Source of the DNA: Chitinophagaceae bacterium T5-Br10_B2g13
GTDB taxonomy: Bacteria > Bacteroidota > Rhodothermia > Balneolales > Balneolaceae
DNA length: 56,959 nucleotides
Direction of reading: 5' to 3'
Assembly (NCBI GenBank): GCA_001564065.1
Contig: LKNA01000011.1
Span: 1 to 56,959, forward strand
Positions 16,069 through 24,929 of this stretch are shown here, piece by piece. The notes below the pieces were generated by a model. It searched no databases and was not told where the DNA came from. It saw nothing but the letters and a program-made list of their open reading frames with translations. Made by a program: the position numbers and the translations under genes. Each line of letters starts with the position of its first letter. Position 1 is the stretch's first letter.

Positions 16069-18420
16069 ATGTCACAACCTAGTGCTATAAAAAAGAAAGT
16101 CCCCTATCGGCATAAGATAGCATTCGGGATGGGTATGCTGGCCAACCAGATGTTTCCCGCAACGTTGGGAATATTCATGGTGGTACTTGTTCAGAATTTA
16201 GGATTCCCCGGTTGGATGTGGGGCATTGTCTATTTCCTGCCAAGGGTTCTCGATGCGGTTACCGATCCTATCGTGGGGTTTATATCTGATAATACACGCT
16301 CAAGGTTTGGCCGCAGAAGGCAGTATGTAATTACAGGAGCGGTTATCATGGGGATCGCATTTACTATCATGTGGCAGCTCTATGCAGAAAACACAGTCAA
16401 TTACAATTTTGGCTACTTCTTATTCTGGTCATTTGCCTTCTACATCGGCTTAACCATATTCAGTGTGCCATATGTGGCTATGGGTTATGAAATGAGTGAA
16501 GATTTTCATGAGAGAACCGAAATTATGGCCATTGCTCAATGGATTGGTCAATGGGCATGGGTAATCGCTCCCTGGTTCTGGGTCATCATGTACGATCCGG
16601 CATGGTTTCCATCCGCTGAAGCAGCCACCCGCGAACTTGCGATCTGGGTGGGTATTACCTTTGCAATCTGCGCTATGATTCCCGGGATCTTTATTCCCAG
16701 TAAATCTACGGTGAATGAAGATTATGAATCGCTGACACTGAACAACATTAAGCGGAGCCTCAAAGAAATCATCAGGGGGTTCAAGGAGGCATTGTCATTA
16801 ACTCCATTCAGAAAACTCTGTATTGCAACATTTTTCATTTTTAATGCCTTTAACACTGTTGCCGGGTTTACTTTCTTTATTGTTGTATGGTATCTGTTTG
16901 GCGGAGATGCGGGCGAAGCAGGCATTTGGATCCCTCTCTTTGGTAGCGCCGGCGCACTGGTGACCACCTTTTTGGTTATACCGATAGTGGCACGTATGTC
17001 AAGAATACTTGGCAAGAAAAGAGCATTCATGATCGCTCAAACGATAGCACTGTTTGGATATGCGAGTCTTTGGTTCCTATTTGTCCCCGGAAAACCGTGG
17101 ATGTTCTTGCTGGCATTGCCCTTTCACTCGTTCGGGATTGGTAGTTTATTTGTGTTGATGATGTCGATGACTGCCGATGTGATTGATATAGACGAACTCA
17201 ATTATGGAAAACGCAGAGAGGGAATATTCGGTGCGATTTACTGGTATATGGTGAAGTTTGGTTTTGCGATTGCCGGGGGTTTAAGCGGGGTCATTCTAAC
17301 CGTTGTCGGTTTTGATGGGAATCTCACGGTTCAGCCTGAAGGAGCGATCACAGGATTGAGATTATTCTTTTCAGCTCTGCCAATGTTTGGAACTTTGGTG
17401 GCACTTTGGGTAATGCGGGATTATGATGTAACCGAAGAAAAAGCGAATGAGGTACGGGAAATCTTAGATGCCCGAAAAGCAGTAAAAGATGCAGTTGCTG
17501 TCCCGTATTCTTACCAAAAAGACCGGTTGCTCTCTTTAGCCTCTGTCGATTCCGAAGTGGAAGTTATCGCTGCTGAAATCAATAAACTCAGCATAAGTAA
17601 GTTAAAGAAAAGCTTCAAAGAGTCACTGAACAGCGGTATTCATGGCTTCTGTTTCAGTCCTTACAAGGAAGGGCAAAATCTTGGAGATCAGCTATCAAGA
17701 GAGCAAATAGAGAAAAGAATGAAGATTGTGGCTCCCCACACCAAATGGGTGCGTTCATTCTCATGTACCGATGGTAATGAATTGATTCCCGAAGTTGCCA
17801 AAGAGATGGGTTTAAAAACCTTGGTTGGGGCCTGGATCGATAACAACCTGGAGGCCAACGAGACTGAGATAGAAAATTTAATCAATATTGCCAAGGCTGG
17901 TCATGCTGATATTGTCTCTGTTGGTAACGAATGCTTATTGAGAGAAGAACTGAGTGAGGATAAGATCATCGCGTACATCAATAAGGTTAAAGAGGCTTTA
18001 CCCGGAGTGCCGGTAAGTTATGTAGACACTTACTATCAACTCCACCAGAGTCCTGAAGTTATTGAGGCCTGTGATGTTGTGCTTGCCAACTGCTACCCGT
18101 TCTGGGAAGGCTATGATGCCAACCAATCATCGATCTACTTGGATAAGATGTACGAAGTAATTAAAGAGGTTTCAGGCGGTAAAAAAGTGATTATTGCAGA
18201 AACAGGCTGGCCTACATACGGGAAAAGCGTTGATCAGGCTGAGCCGTCAGTCGAAAATATGATGAAGTATTTTATCCGCTTAAAGAAATGGAGTGAACAG
18301 GAAGGAGTTGAAGTTTTCTACTTCTCATCATTTGATGAATCCTGGAAAGCCCGACACGAAGGTGATGTAGGTGCCAGATGGGGCCTTTGGAATAAAAATG
18401 AACAGTTAAAAGTAAACTAA
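16069..18420 (+). CDS. GPH-family MFS sugar symporter fused to a C-terminal GH17 glucanase domain
   Basis: A 783-residue fusion in one uninterrupted frame. Residues 1-450 form a 12-helix glycoside-pentoside-hexuronide:cation symporter, with the motifs FLPRVLDAVTDPIVGFISD, SRFGRRR and, later, DVIDIDELNYGKRREGIFGA. Residues ~451-520 are a charged, helical linker. Residues ~522-783 form a complete GH17 barrel: SGIHGFCFSPYKEGQ, WVRSFSCTDGNELIPEVAKE, SVGNE (acid/base Glu621), IIAETGWPT (nucleophile Glu711), YFSSFDESWK. Because MFS proteins end in the cytoplasm, the GH17 domain should sit at the cytoplasmic mouth and trim beta-1,3-gluco-oligosaccharides as they enter (inference). Both active-site glutamates are present. 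The next gene is a free copy of the same domain, 2 bases away. Confidence 0.9.
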   Translation: MSQPSAIKKKVPYRHKIAFGMGMLANQMFPATLGIFMVVLVQNLGFPGWMWGIVYFLPRVLDAVTDPIVGFISDNTRSRFGRRRQYVITGAVIMGIAFTIMWQLYAENTVNYNFGYFLFWSFAFYIGLTIFSVPYVAMGYEMSEDFHERTEIMAIAQWIGQWAWVIAPWFWVIMYDPAWFPSAEAATRELAIWVGITFAICAMIPGIFIPSKSTVNEDYESLTLNNIKRSLKEIIRGFKEALSLTPFRKLCIATFFIFNAFNTVAGFTFFIVVWYLFGGDAGEAGIWIPLFGSAGALVTTFLVIPIVARMSRILGKKRAFMIAQTIALFGYASLWFLFVPGKPWMFLLALPFHSFGIGSLFVLMMSMTADVIDIDELNYGKRREGIFGAIYWYMVKFGFAIAGGLSGVILTVVGFDGNLTVQPEGAITGLRLFFSALPMFGTLVALWVMRDYDVTEEKANEVREILDARKAVKDAVAVPYSYQKDRLLSLASVDSEVEVIAAEINKLSISKLKKSFKESLNSGIHGFCFSPYKEGQNLGDQLSREQIEKRMKIVAPHTKWVRSFSCTDGNELIPEVAKEMGLKTLVGAWIDNNLEANETEIENLINIAKAGHADIVSVGNECLLREELSEDKIIAYINKVKEALPGVPVSYVDTYYQLHQSPEVIEACDVVLANCYPFWEGYDANQSSIYLDKMYEVIKEVSGGKKVIIAETGWPTYGKSVDQAEPSVENMMKYFIRLKKWSEQEGVEVFYFSSFDESWKARHEGDVGARWGLWNKNEQLKVN

Positions 18421-18421
18421 A

Positions 18422-19327
18422 ATGTCTTTTAGAGAAGAAAAGTACCTGAGTTTTAAAAAATCGGATGTTATTCCAAAACTGGATTATCTGGAAGAGCTGT
18501 CCAAAGATGAACTGCACGATCTGTTCCTGGAGGTTTTATACAGTGGGATCCACGGTTTTTGTTTCAGCCTTTACGAAGAGGGACAAAAGCCCGGCGATAG
18601 CATAACTTTAGTACAAATTGAAAAAAGAATAAACATCCTGAAAAAGCACTCCGAATGGGTCCGCTCCTTCTCTTGTACAGAGGGGAATGAACTCATTCCC
18701 GAAGTTGCCAAAAAAGCCGGCTTAAAAACACTGGTTGGAGCCTGGCTTGGCAGCGATAAGGAGAAGAATAAAAAAGAGATCGAAAACCTGGTAGAGTTAG
18801 CCAATAAGGGCCTTGTTGATGTGGCAGCTGTTGGTAATGAAGTTCTCTACAGGGAAGATCTTTCGGAAGCTGAGCTGTTAGAGTATATCGAGGACGTTAA
18901 ACGTCAGCTTCCGGATATTCCTGTTGGGTATGTAGATGCCTACTATGAATTTGTTCAAAGACCAAATATCACCGACGCTTGCGACATCATTTTGTGCAAC
19001 TGTTACCCCTACTGGGAAGGCACCGACTTCAAGGATTCATTCCAGCATATGAGACAGATGTACCATCAAGTTGAGCATGCAGCAAAAGGTAAGAAAGTGA
19101 TGATTTCTGAAACCGGATGGCCAAATAAGGGAGAGGCACTGGGAAATGCTGTCCCCTCCCGGCAAAATGCAATGCTTTACTTTATCAATACCTACCTTTG
19201 GGCGAATGACGAAGATATAGATGTTTTTTACTTCTCCTCTTTTGATGAATCATGGAAAATCAGCTCAGAAGGTGAAGTAGGTGCCTACTGGGGCGTCTGG
19301 GACAAAAACGGTAAACTTAAATATTGA
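18422..19327 (+). CDS. Soluble cytoplasmic GH17 protein, paralogue of the fused domain
   Basis: A 301-residue protein without a signal peptide. From residue ~40 to the end it aligns without large gaps to the GH17 part of the preceding fusion, with roughly half the residues identical by eye: SGIHGFCFSLYEEGQ, WVRSFSCTEGNELIPEVAKK, AVGNE (acid/base Glu140), MISETGWPN (nucleophile Glu230), YFSSFDESWK. A tandem duplication of the domain, attached in one copy to the transporter, explains this. The ATG follows the fusion's stop by 1 base, so the two are probably translated together. It is predicted to act on imported beta-1,3-gluco-oligosaccharides as a hydrolase or a transglycosylase; which one cannot be told from the motifs. 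Confidence 0.85.
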   Translation: MSFREEKYLSFKKSDVIPKLDYLEELSKDELHDLFLEVLYSGIHGFCFSLYEEGQKPGDSITLVQIEKRINILKKHSEWVRSFSCTEGNELIPEVAKKAGLKTLVGAWLGSDKEKNKKEIENLVELANKGLVDVAAVGNEVLYREDLSEAELLEYIEDVKRQLPDIPVGYVDAYYEFVQRPNITDACDIILCNCYPYWEGTDFKDSFQHMRQMYHQVEHAAKGKKVMISETGWPNKGEALGNAVPSRQNAMLYFINTYLWANDEDIDVFYFSSFDESWKISSEGEVGAYWGVWDKNGKLKY

Positions 19328-19329
19328 GA

Positions 19330-20259
19330 ATGAACGCATATAATAAACTTGGTTTACTGCCCGGAAAAGCTATCTGCTATTCGGGTTTCAGAGATGGTCA
19401 GCGCCCGGGATTGAAGTATCCCAACTATGAAGAAGTGCGGGAGGATCTGCTGCTGCTTCACAAGCATTGGAAATATATCCGGTTATTTAACTGCGATCTG
19501 CATGCAGAAATTGTGTTGGATGTAATCAGAAACGAAGGCCTTCAATTTCAGGTCATGCTTGGTGCCTATATCGAAGCAGAAGTAAATAATTTCAATTGCC
19601 CCTGGGGCGGTGGAATACATCCGCGAAAAGTACTTGAACAGAACGCTGAAAAAAACATCAACAAGATGTTTAAGCTTGCGGAACTTGCAAACCGTTACTC
19701 AGATATCGTTTTTTTGCTATCTGTAGGAAATGAGGCGTGCGTAGACTGGACAGATCATCTCGTTCCCACAGAGCGTGTGATACAGTATGTTCGTGCTGTA
19801 AGAGAACGTGCAAATCAACCGATAACGTTTTGTGAAAACTATGTACCCTGGCTTTCAAAGCTGGAAGCATTAGCACATGAATTAGATTTCATCTCCATTC
19901 ACACCTACCCCGTATGGGAGTATAAAAATATTTATGAAGCCCTAGACTATACGAAAGAGAACTACTGGTCTGTAGCCAACAGATATCCGGATAAACCCGT
20001 GGTCATTACCGAAGCCGGTTGGGCTACCAAATCCAATGGCAAAGGCATACTCCGCGAAAATGTAAATGAAGAGTATCAAAAAATCTATTTTGAAAAATTG
20101 ATGGATTGGGCTGAAAAGGAGAATATTCTTACGTTTTTCTTTGAAGCTTTTGATGAAACCTGGAAAGGTTCACCCGAGCCTTCAGAGCCTGAAAAACATT
20201 GGGGAGTGTTCAAAATAGACAGATCTCCCAAGCTCGTAATGAAGAAAGTGTCATCATAA
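19330..20259 (+). CDS. Soluble cytoplasmic GH17 protein, second lineage
   Basis: The last gene of the glucan run encodes about 309 residues from the ATG at 19330; a TTG at 19324 overlapping the previous stop is an alternative start. There is no signal peptide. GH17 landmarks are AICYSGFRDGQRPG, YIRLFNCD, LLSVGNEAC (acid/base Glu135), FISIHTYPVWEY, VITEAGWATKS (nucleophile Glu228) and FFEAFDETWKG. It has EAGW where the other copies have ETGW. The HTYP and GWAT segments resemble the secreted GH17 lipoprotein at 13258 more than the immediate upstream neighbour, so two GH17 lineages coexist. Probably a cytoplasmic beta-1,3-oligosaccharide hydrolase or transglycosylase. Confidence 0.82.
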   Translation: MNAYNKLGLLPGKAICYSGFRDGQRPGLKYPNYEEVREDLLLLHKHWKYIRLFNCDLHAEIVLDVIRNEGLQFQVMLGAYIEAEVNNFNCPWGGGIHPRKVLEQNAEKNINKMFKLAELANRYSDIVFLLSVGNEACVDWTDHLVPTERVIQYVRAVRERANQPITFCENYVPWLSKLEALAHELDFISIHTYPVWEYKNIYEALDYTKENYWSVANRYPDKPVVITEAGWATKSNGKGILRENVNEEYQKIYFEKLMDWAEKENILTFFFEAFDETWKGSPEPSEPEKHWGVFKIDRSPKLVMKKVSS

Positions 20260-20507
20260 CTTAGAACTCTCGTCTTGTACAGATCTTTCAGGGACTCAAT
20301 TTCCGACTCATAAATTTTTGATTAATAGTCAATTATTTGTCTCCTATTACAATCAACAGCCAATTAATTTTACACATTCTCTAATGAGCAGGAATTGTTG
20401 AGACTACATTTTGGGTTAAATCTCGTAAAGTGTTAGGATATGTTTATTAAACACCATTACTTACGAAGGTCATTTTTTCTCATCAGTAAAATCTCTGCTA
20501 TTCATTC

Positions 20508-23201
20508 TTGAAAAGACAACTTACATACTTCTGTTTTCTTTTTGCGATCGTTCTCAATGTTCAGGCACAGCAAATCCCGGAAAAGGGAGTCCCTTTTTTA
20601 AAAAATTACACGCCTGTTCAATACAACAATCAGGGAAAAGTGTGGGGTATCGATTCGGCGCCCAACGGCATCGTTTATATGGCTACAGACAGAGGTTTAC
20701 TTGAGTTTGATGGAAATAACTGGAAGAACTTCAGCGGTAGCGATGGCATCACCCGGTCGATCCATGTAGTAAATGATTCATTAATTTACACCGGATCAGA
20801 TCTCGACTTTGGGGTTTGGGAAAGAAACCACTTCCTGGAGTTTGAATACAGGTCGCTTTACCCATTCCGGGATGAGCTGTTAGATTTAAATGAAGAGTTT
20901 TGGGATATCCATCAGTTAGGCGAAAACCTCCTATTTGTCTCAGACTTCAATATCTATCTCTACAGAGATGAGAATTTAACCAAGATAACAGCACCCAACC
21001 GGTTCAAAGACAGTTTTAATGTCAATGACACTCTTTATTTCTCAGATACGGAGGCCGGGCTCTTTCAGTTCAGAGATCTCTCCTTAATCCCTTTTTTAGA
21101 GATTCCGGAGGGATTAGATTTCGAAATTTCGGGTATTTACCATCACAACAATGATATTGTACTGGTAACGTACAATTCAGGCCTCTTTAAATATGTTGAT
21201 GGAGATATAACTCCCATCGACTCACCAATTTCTGATACAATTCGGAATACAAACGTATTCAGTTTTGAGCAGATTAACGACAACTACCTGGCTTTTGGCA
21301 CCGTGCAAAACGGACTTTATATCAGTGATATGGATGGAAATGTAATCCATTACGTTAACAGAAATAAGGGACTGACAAACAACACGGTTCTTAGTCTTCA
21401 CTATAGCCCGAATAATCAACTTTGGCTAGGTCTGGATTACGGAGTTTCCACCCTCGATTTAAAGAATGAACTAACCTATTTCTACGATTTCAGAGGTGAT
21501 TTTGGAACAGGTTATACAGCACAATTGAGTAATGACACTTTCTATCTGGGCACAAACAAAGGCTTGTTCAGGTCACCCTGGGAAGAACTGAACAACAGTG
21601 TAGAGTTTTACAGATTTGACTCAGTACCCGAAAGTGAAGGTCAGGTATGGATTCTTGAGCTAATCGACGGCGAACTTTTTGTAGGCCATGATCGGGGGCT
21701 TTTTATTTTAAGGGATAACATACTGGAGCGCTTAAGTGATCAACAGGGATACTGGACGCTGGTCCGATACAATGAGTATCTTTTAGGTGGCACCTACAAT
21801 GGAATTTCCATTTACCAAAAAGTGGGCGGTGAATGGACTTACCTCAAGCAAATGGAGCTGATACGCGGCTCCATCAATCAGATAATTGTTGAAAGCGAAA
21901 ATATTATTTGGGCCAATATTCCCAATTTTGGTTTAGTAAGAGCGGAACTCGATGAAAATCTCGTTCCTGTAAACAGAGACATTTTTCCAGCCGAACAGTT
22001 TGAAGGATCTGAGCCCACCATTAAAATGACAGATGATGGAATCAGTGTTGTTACAAGTGGTTTTGAATATACTTTTTCAGCAGAAGACGTTGATTTTAAT
22101 CTCAAAGCTGAAGTTGATGAACGTTCTGAACCTGAAGATATAATGACATGGATTTACCAAACTCTAACACTCAACGATAACATCAAATTCACCCCACTCT
22201 ATAATGGATTTGCTTTCAAATATTTGGATAATCACTTTTTTGATCAGACAGGTAATACCAACCTGATTTTCAGAGGTGTTGAGGCGTATAATAATGAAGA
22301 GAGGATCCGGGCTTCTGCCGGTGAATCAGTCCCACACATCTATAACAATCTCCGCATTGAGTTTTTAGTGCCCAATCAGCGAAATGTGCTTTATCAATAC
22401 CGCCTGAACCAAAATGATAATTGGAGCAGTTGGTCTGAAGAGAGTGGTATAGATTTAATCAATCTTTCCAGCGGAAGCTACGAGCTTGCGGCAAGAGCTA
22501 AAATAAATGGAAATGTATATGAGGCATCGTCCATATCATTTAAAATAGCCACTCCGTGGTATCTCTCCTGGTACGCGTATATGGTGTACATTTTACTACT
22601 TTCCGGACTTGTGTACCTGCTATACATGTGGCAAAATCACGTTTTTAGAAAACAGGAAAAACAGTATTTAGTCAGCAAACAGCAATCTTTGAGGGAGCAA
22701 GCGGAAAAACACCGGCAAAATATTCAGCAACTCGAACAGGAACGCCTGCAGGAAGATTTTAACCAGCTCAAAAAGCAACTGAAAGACAAAACTATTGAGC
22801 TGGCAAACAAAGCAAAGGAGAGCGAAGACAAAAACCGGCTGATCGAAAAACTGAAAAAGAAATTCAAAAAGATTGAAGAGAGCTCTGATCTGCCTAAAAC
22901 CAGATGGAAAGAGATTCACAGCTTATTAGACTCATACTCAACGGAAGAGGACAACACGTTTGAAATTCAGATGGATCAGCTGCACCAGGAATTTTTCCAA
23001 CGGCTGAAAAATGAATATCCACAACTATCAAGTAATGACCTTCGCCTCTGTGCTTATCTGAAACTAGGGTTTAATTCAAAAGAGATAGCCGATTTTATGA
23101 ATATTCAGCCCTCCAGTGTTTACATCAACCGATCCCGTCTTCGAAAAAAACTGGACCTGGACAGTGACCAGGACCTTCACGAGTTTCTGAGCTCCATCTA
23201 G
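20508..23201 (+). CDS. Membrane-anchored beta-propeller/Y_Y_Y sensor with C-terminal LuxR-type HTH
   Basis: An 897-residue one-component regulator. The best start is TTG at 20508, since it gives a proper signal peptide (FCFLFAIVLNVQAQQ). Residues ~25-560 are two-component-regulator propeller repeats (GIVYMATDRGLLEFDGNNWKN, LWLGLDYGVSTLD). A Y_Y_Y domain follows (NVLYQYRLNQNDNWSSW), then one membrane helix (~685-710), a long Gln/Lys/Glu-rich coiled coil (~712-810) and a C-terminal HTH (LSSNDLRLCAYLKLGFNSKEIADFM) close to LuxR/GerE. It resembles SusR-like and hybrid two-component sensors of Bacteroidota but lacks a kinase. It probably binds a glucan fragment in the periplasm and activates the adjacent locus (inference from position). 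It starts 248 bases after the last GH17 gene. Confidence 0.85.
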   Translation: MKRQLTYFCFLFAIVLNVQAQQIPEKGVPFLKNYTPVQYNNQGKVWGIDSAPNGIVYMATDRGLLEFDGNNWKNFSGSDGITRSIHVVNDSLIYTGSDLDFGVWERNHFLEFEYRSLYPFRDELLDLNEEFWDIHQLGENLLFVSDFNIYLYRDENLTKITAPNRFKDSFNVNDTLYFSDTEAGLFQFRDLSLIPFLEIPEGLDFEISGIYHHNNDIVLVTYNSGLFKYVDGDITPIDSPISDTIRNTNVFSFEQINDNYLAFGTVQNGLYISDMDGNVIHYVNRNKGLTNNTVLSLHYSPNNQLWLGLDYGVSTLDLKNELTYFYDFRGDFGTGYTAQLSNDTFYLGTNKGLFRSPWEELNNSVEFYRFDSVPESEGQVWILELIDGELFVGHDRGLFILRDNILERLSDQQGYWTLVRYNEYLLGGTYNGISIYQKVGGEWTYLKQMELIRGSINQIIVESENIIWANIPNFGLVRAELDENLVPVNRDIFPAEQFEGSEPTIKMTDDGISVVTSGFEYTFSAEDVDFNLKAEVDERSEPEDIMTWIYQTLTLNDNIKFTPLYNGFAFKYLDNHFFDQTGNTNLIFRGVEAYNNEERIRASAGESVPHIYNNLRIEFLVPNQRNVLYQYRLNQNDNWSSWSEESGIDLINLSSGSYELAARAKINGNVYEASSISFKIATPWYLSWYAYMVYILLLSGLVYLLYMWQNHVFRKQEKQYLVSKQQSLREQAEKHRQNIQQLEQERLQEDFNQLKKQLKDKTIELANKAKESEDKNRLIEKLKKKFKKIEESSDLPKTRWKEIHSLLDSYSTEEDNTFEIQMDQLHQEFFQRLKNEYPQLSSNDLRLCAYLKLGFNSKEIADFMNIQPSSVYINRSRLRKKLDLDSDQDLHEFLSSI

Positions 23202-23223
23202 TCAGTTTTAAACTGTATGTGCC

Positions 23224-23793
23224 TTATACATAAGCATTCAACACAAAAAAGATGACTACGCCGGTTACAGATACATATAGCCAGATTGGTAATGTCCACT
23301 TCGAAACTTTACGATGAGTTGAGAATTTACCGGCAAAGGCAAAATAATAACTGGTTAGTACCAGAGGGACTACAAATGCAGACAATATGATGTGGCTGAT
23401 CAGGATAAAAAAGTAGATCGGTCTGATAAGTCCTTCACCCGGAAATGGTGTATGACCTACAAAATTGTGGTAAACCAGGTAGCTAATCAAAAAGAGAGAA
23501 GACGTAACAAATGCTGTAAGCATAAACTTCATGTGGGTCACGTACTCTTTTTTCTTTATTGCCAGAAAACCCAGGATGATAAACACCGTACTCGCACTGT
23601 TGAGGAGAGCGTTGAGCGCCGGCAGATTTGCTACCCAGGCAGCTGTCTCCTCTGCTGTTTCCCTGAAATAGATCAGCCATATTAAAAACAGAAAAGCGGC
23701 CCCACTTATAAGGAGTATAACTCCAATCGCTTTGGTTACACTAATATTCTTTAAAAATTCTACGGTTAGCTCTTCGCTGTTCGGTCTGTTCAT
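23224..23793 (-). CDS. DUF420 family membrane protein, probable oxidase assembly factor
   Basis: About 190 residues with five or six hydrophobic helices. The DUF420 pattern is clear: LPALNALLNSASTVFIILGF, THMKFMLTAFVTSSLFLISY, a VYHNFVGHTPFPG loop and FFILISHIILS. I use the ATG at 23793; a TTG two codons upstream is possible. DUF420 proteins (CtaM in Bacillus/Staphylococcus) are needed for maturation of heme-copper oxidases, which matches its position next to the complex III-caa3 block, though it is transcribed away from it. It converges on the glucan regulator with 22 bases between the stops. Confidence 0.85.
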   Translation of the reverse strand: MNRPNSEELTVEFLKNISVTKAIGVILLISGAAFLFLIWLIYFRETAEETAAWVANLPALNALLNSASTVFIILGFLAIKKKEYVTHMKFMLTAFVTSSLFLISYLVYHNFVGHTPFPGEGLIRPIYFFILISHIILSAFVVPLVLTSYYFAFAGKFSTHRKVSKWTLPIWLYVSVTGVVIFFVLNAYV

Positions 23794-23799
23794 GATCAA

Positions 23800-24235
23800 T
23801 AGTTTGTATTACTTCTGTTCTGCGCTCAAAAATATATCTTTTAGGGATAAATTTTTAGATAAATCTAAAAAAATCTTTACACCAAAAATCAAATATATAG
23901 ACTCTTCACAACGAAAAAGTTTGTCGGGAAAATTCCTAAATCAAGTGCCTTCAGAGTTTTTTAAAGAATCCAACAATCACTATCCTCCGGCAAATCAATC
24001 GTTAAAAAAAGGAGTGGAAAAAAAACCTCAAATTTTAAGCAATTAACAGATCTGTCCACTATCTTTGGTTGCAATCGAAGTAGATGTTTACCGAGACCTG
24101 TTTATTTAGAACGAGTTTAAATACTCAAATTCTACCCAATTTTGGTATGCAGAATATATAAATTTCGCTACCTTCTTGGCTGATTTGTCTACGGTAAATT
24201 TCTCAATAAGGAATGGATAATATTCAATAATTCTT
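23800..24235. promoter_or_regulatory. Intergenic control region between the DUF420 gene and the act-cox operon
   Basis: About 436 bases, AT-rich, with no credible gene. It contains a palindromic hairpin TTTTTAGA-TAAA-TCTAAAAA at 23852-23871, close to the start of the DUF420 gene. The region must carry divergent promoters for the DUF420 gene and for the respiratory operon beginning at 24236. I found no confident -33/-7 pair and no obvious riboswitch. Confidence 0.4.
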
Positions 24236-24880
24236 ATGGCTCAGATTTTTCCTAAATGGGTTGATGAAGCACCCAAACGAATTCTTATAGGTTCTATCAT
24301 ACTTTTAAATGCCATCGTATTTGGTATATGGTATTTCTTCTCACCTGAATTTACCGATGTAGGCTACATGCCTGAACAGCCGGTTCCATTTTCACATCAG
24401 GTTCACGTGGCGCAACTGGGAATGGATTGTCAATATTGTCACACACAGGTGGAAGAGTCTCGTCATGCTAATATTCCAGCTACACAAACATGTATGAACT
24501 GCCACAGTCAGATTCGCACAGATGCGGAATCTCTTCAGTTGGTTCGCGACAGCTGGGAAACTGGCAAGCCGATTGAGTGGGTAAGAGTACACATGCTGCC
24601 GGATTACGCATATTTTAATCACGCAGCGCACGTCAATGTTGGTGTTGGGTGTGAATCTTGCCACGGCCGTGTGGATCGGATGGAAGTTGTCTACCAGGCT
24701 GAACCTCTTAGTATGGGATGGTGCCTCGATTGCCACCGGGAACCTGAAAAACATGTACGCCCTGTATCAGAAGTAACTACAATGGGCTATTCAGTAGAAA
24801 ATCAGCTGGAAATTGGGCGCGAATTGGTTGCTAAACACAACATCAATGCCCCTACTTACTGTCAAAGTTGCCACTATTAA
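24236..24880 (+). CDS. actA: Alternative complex III pentaheme cytochrome c subunit ActA
   Basis: A 214-residue protein with an N-terminal membrane anchor (~residues 16-33) and five CxxCH heme sites (CQYCH, CMNCH, CESCH, CLDCH, CQSCH). This is the normal heme count of ActA. ActA passes electrons from the iron-sulfur/quinol module of alternative complex III to cytochrome c on the periplasmic side. It opens the operon actA-actB-actC-actD-actE-actF. A 7-bp inverted repeat (GTTTGAT/ATCAAAC, 24883-24899) lies between its stop and actB. Confidence 0.95.
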   Translation: MAQIFPKWVDEAPKRILIGSIILLNAIVFGIWYFFSPEFTDVGYMPEQPVPFSHQVHVAQLGMDCQYCHTQVEESRHANIPATQTCMNCHSQIRTDAESLQLVRDSWETGKPIEWVRVHMLPDYAYFNHAAHVNVGVGCESCHGRVDRMEVVYQAEPLSMGWCLDCHREPEKHVRPVSEVTTMGYSVENQLEIGRELVAKHNINAPTYCQSCHY

Positions 24881-24929
24881 TTGTTTGATCAAATCAAACC
24901 CTGAGTTTCAATTTAATATTCTGTAAAGA

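Noticed and set aside
23852-23871. Hairpin TTTTTAGA-TAAA-TCTAAAAA as a terminator
   Set aside because: The stem is almost all A/T, and it lies upstream of both flanking genes, where a terminator is not expected.
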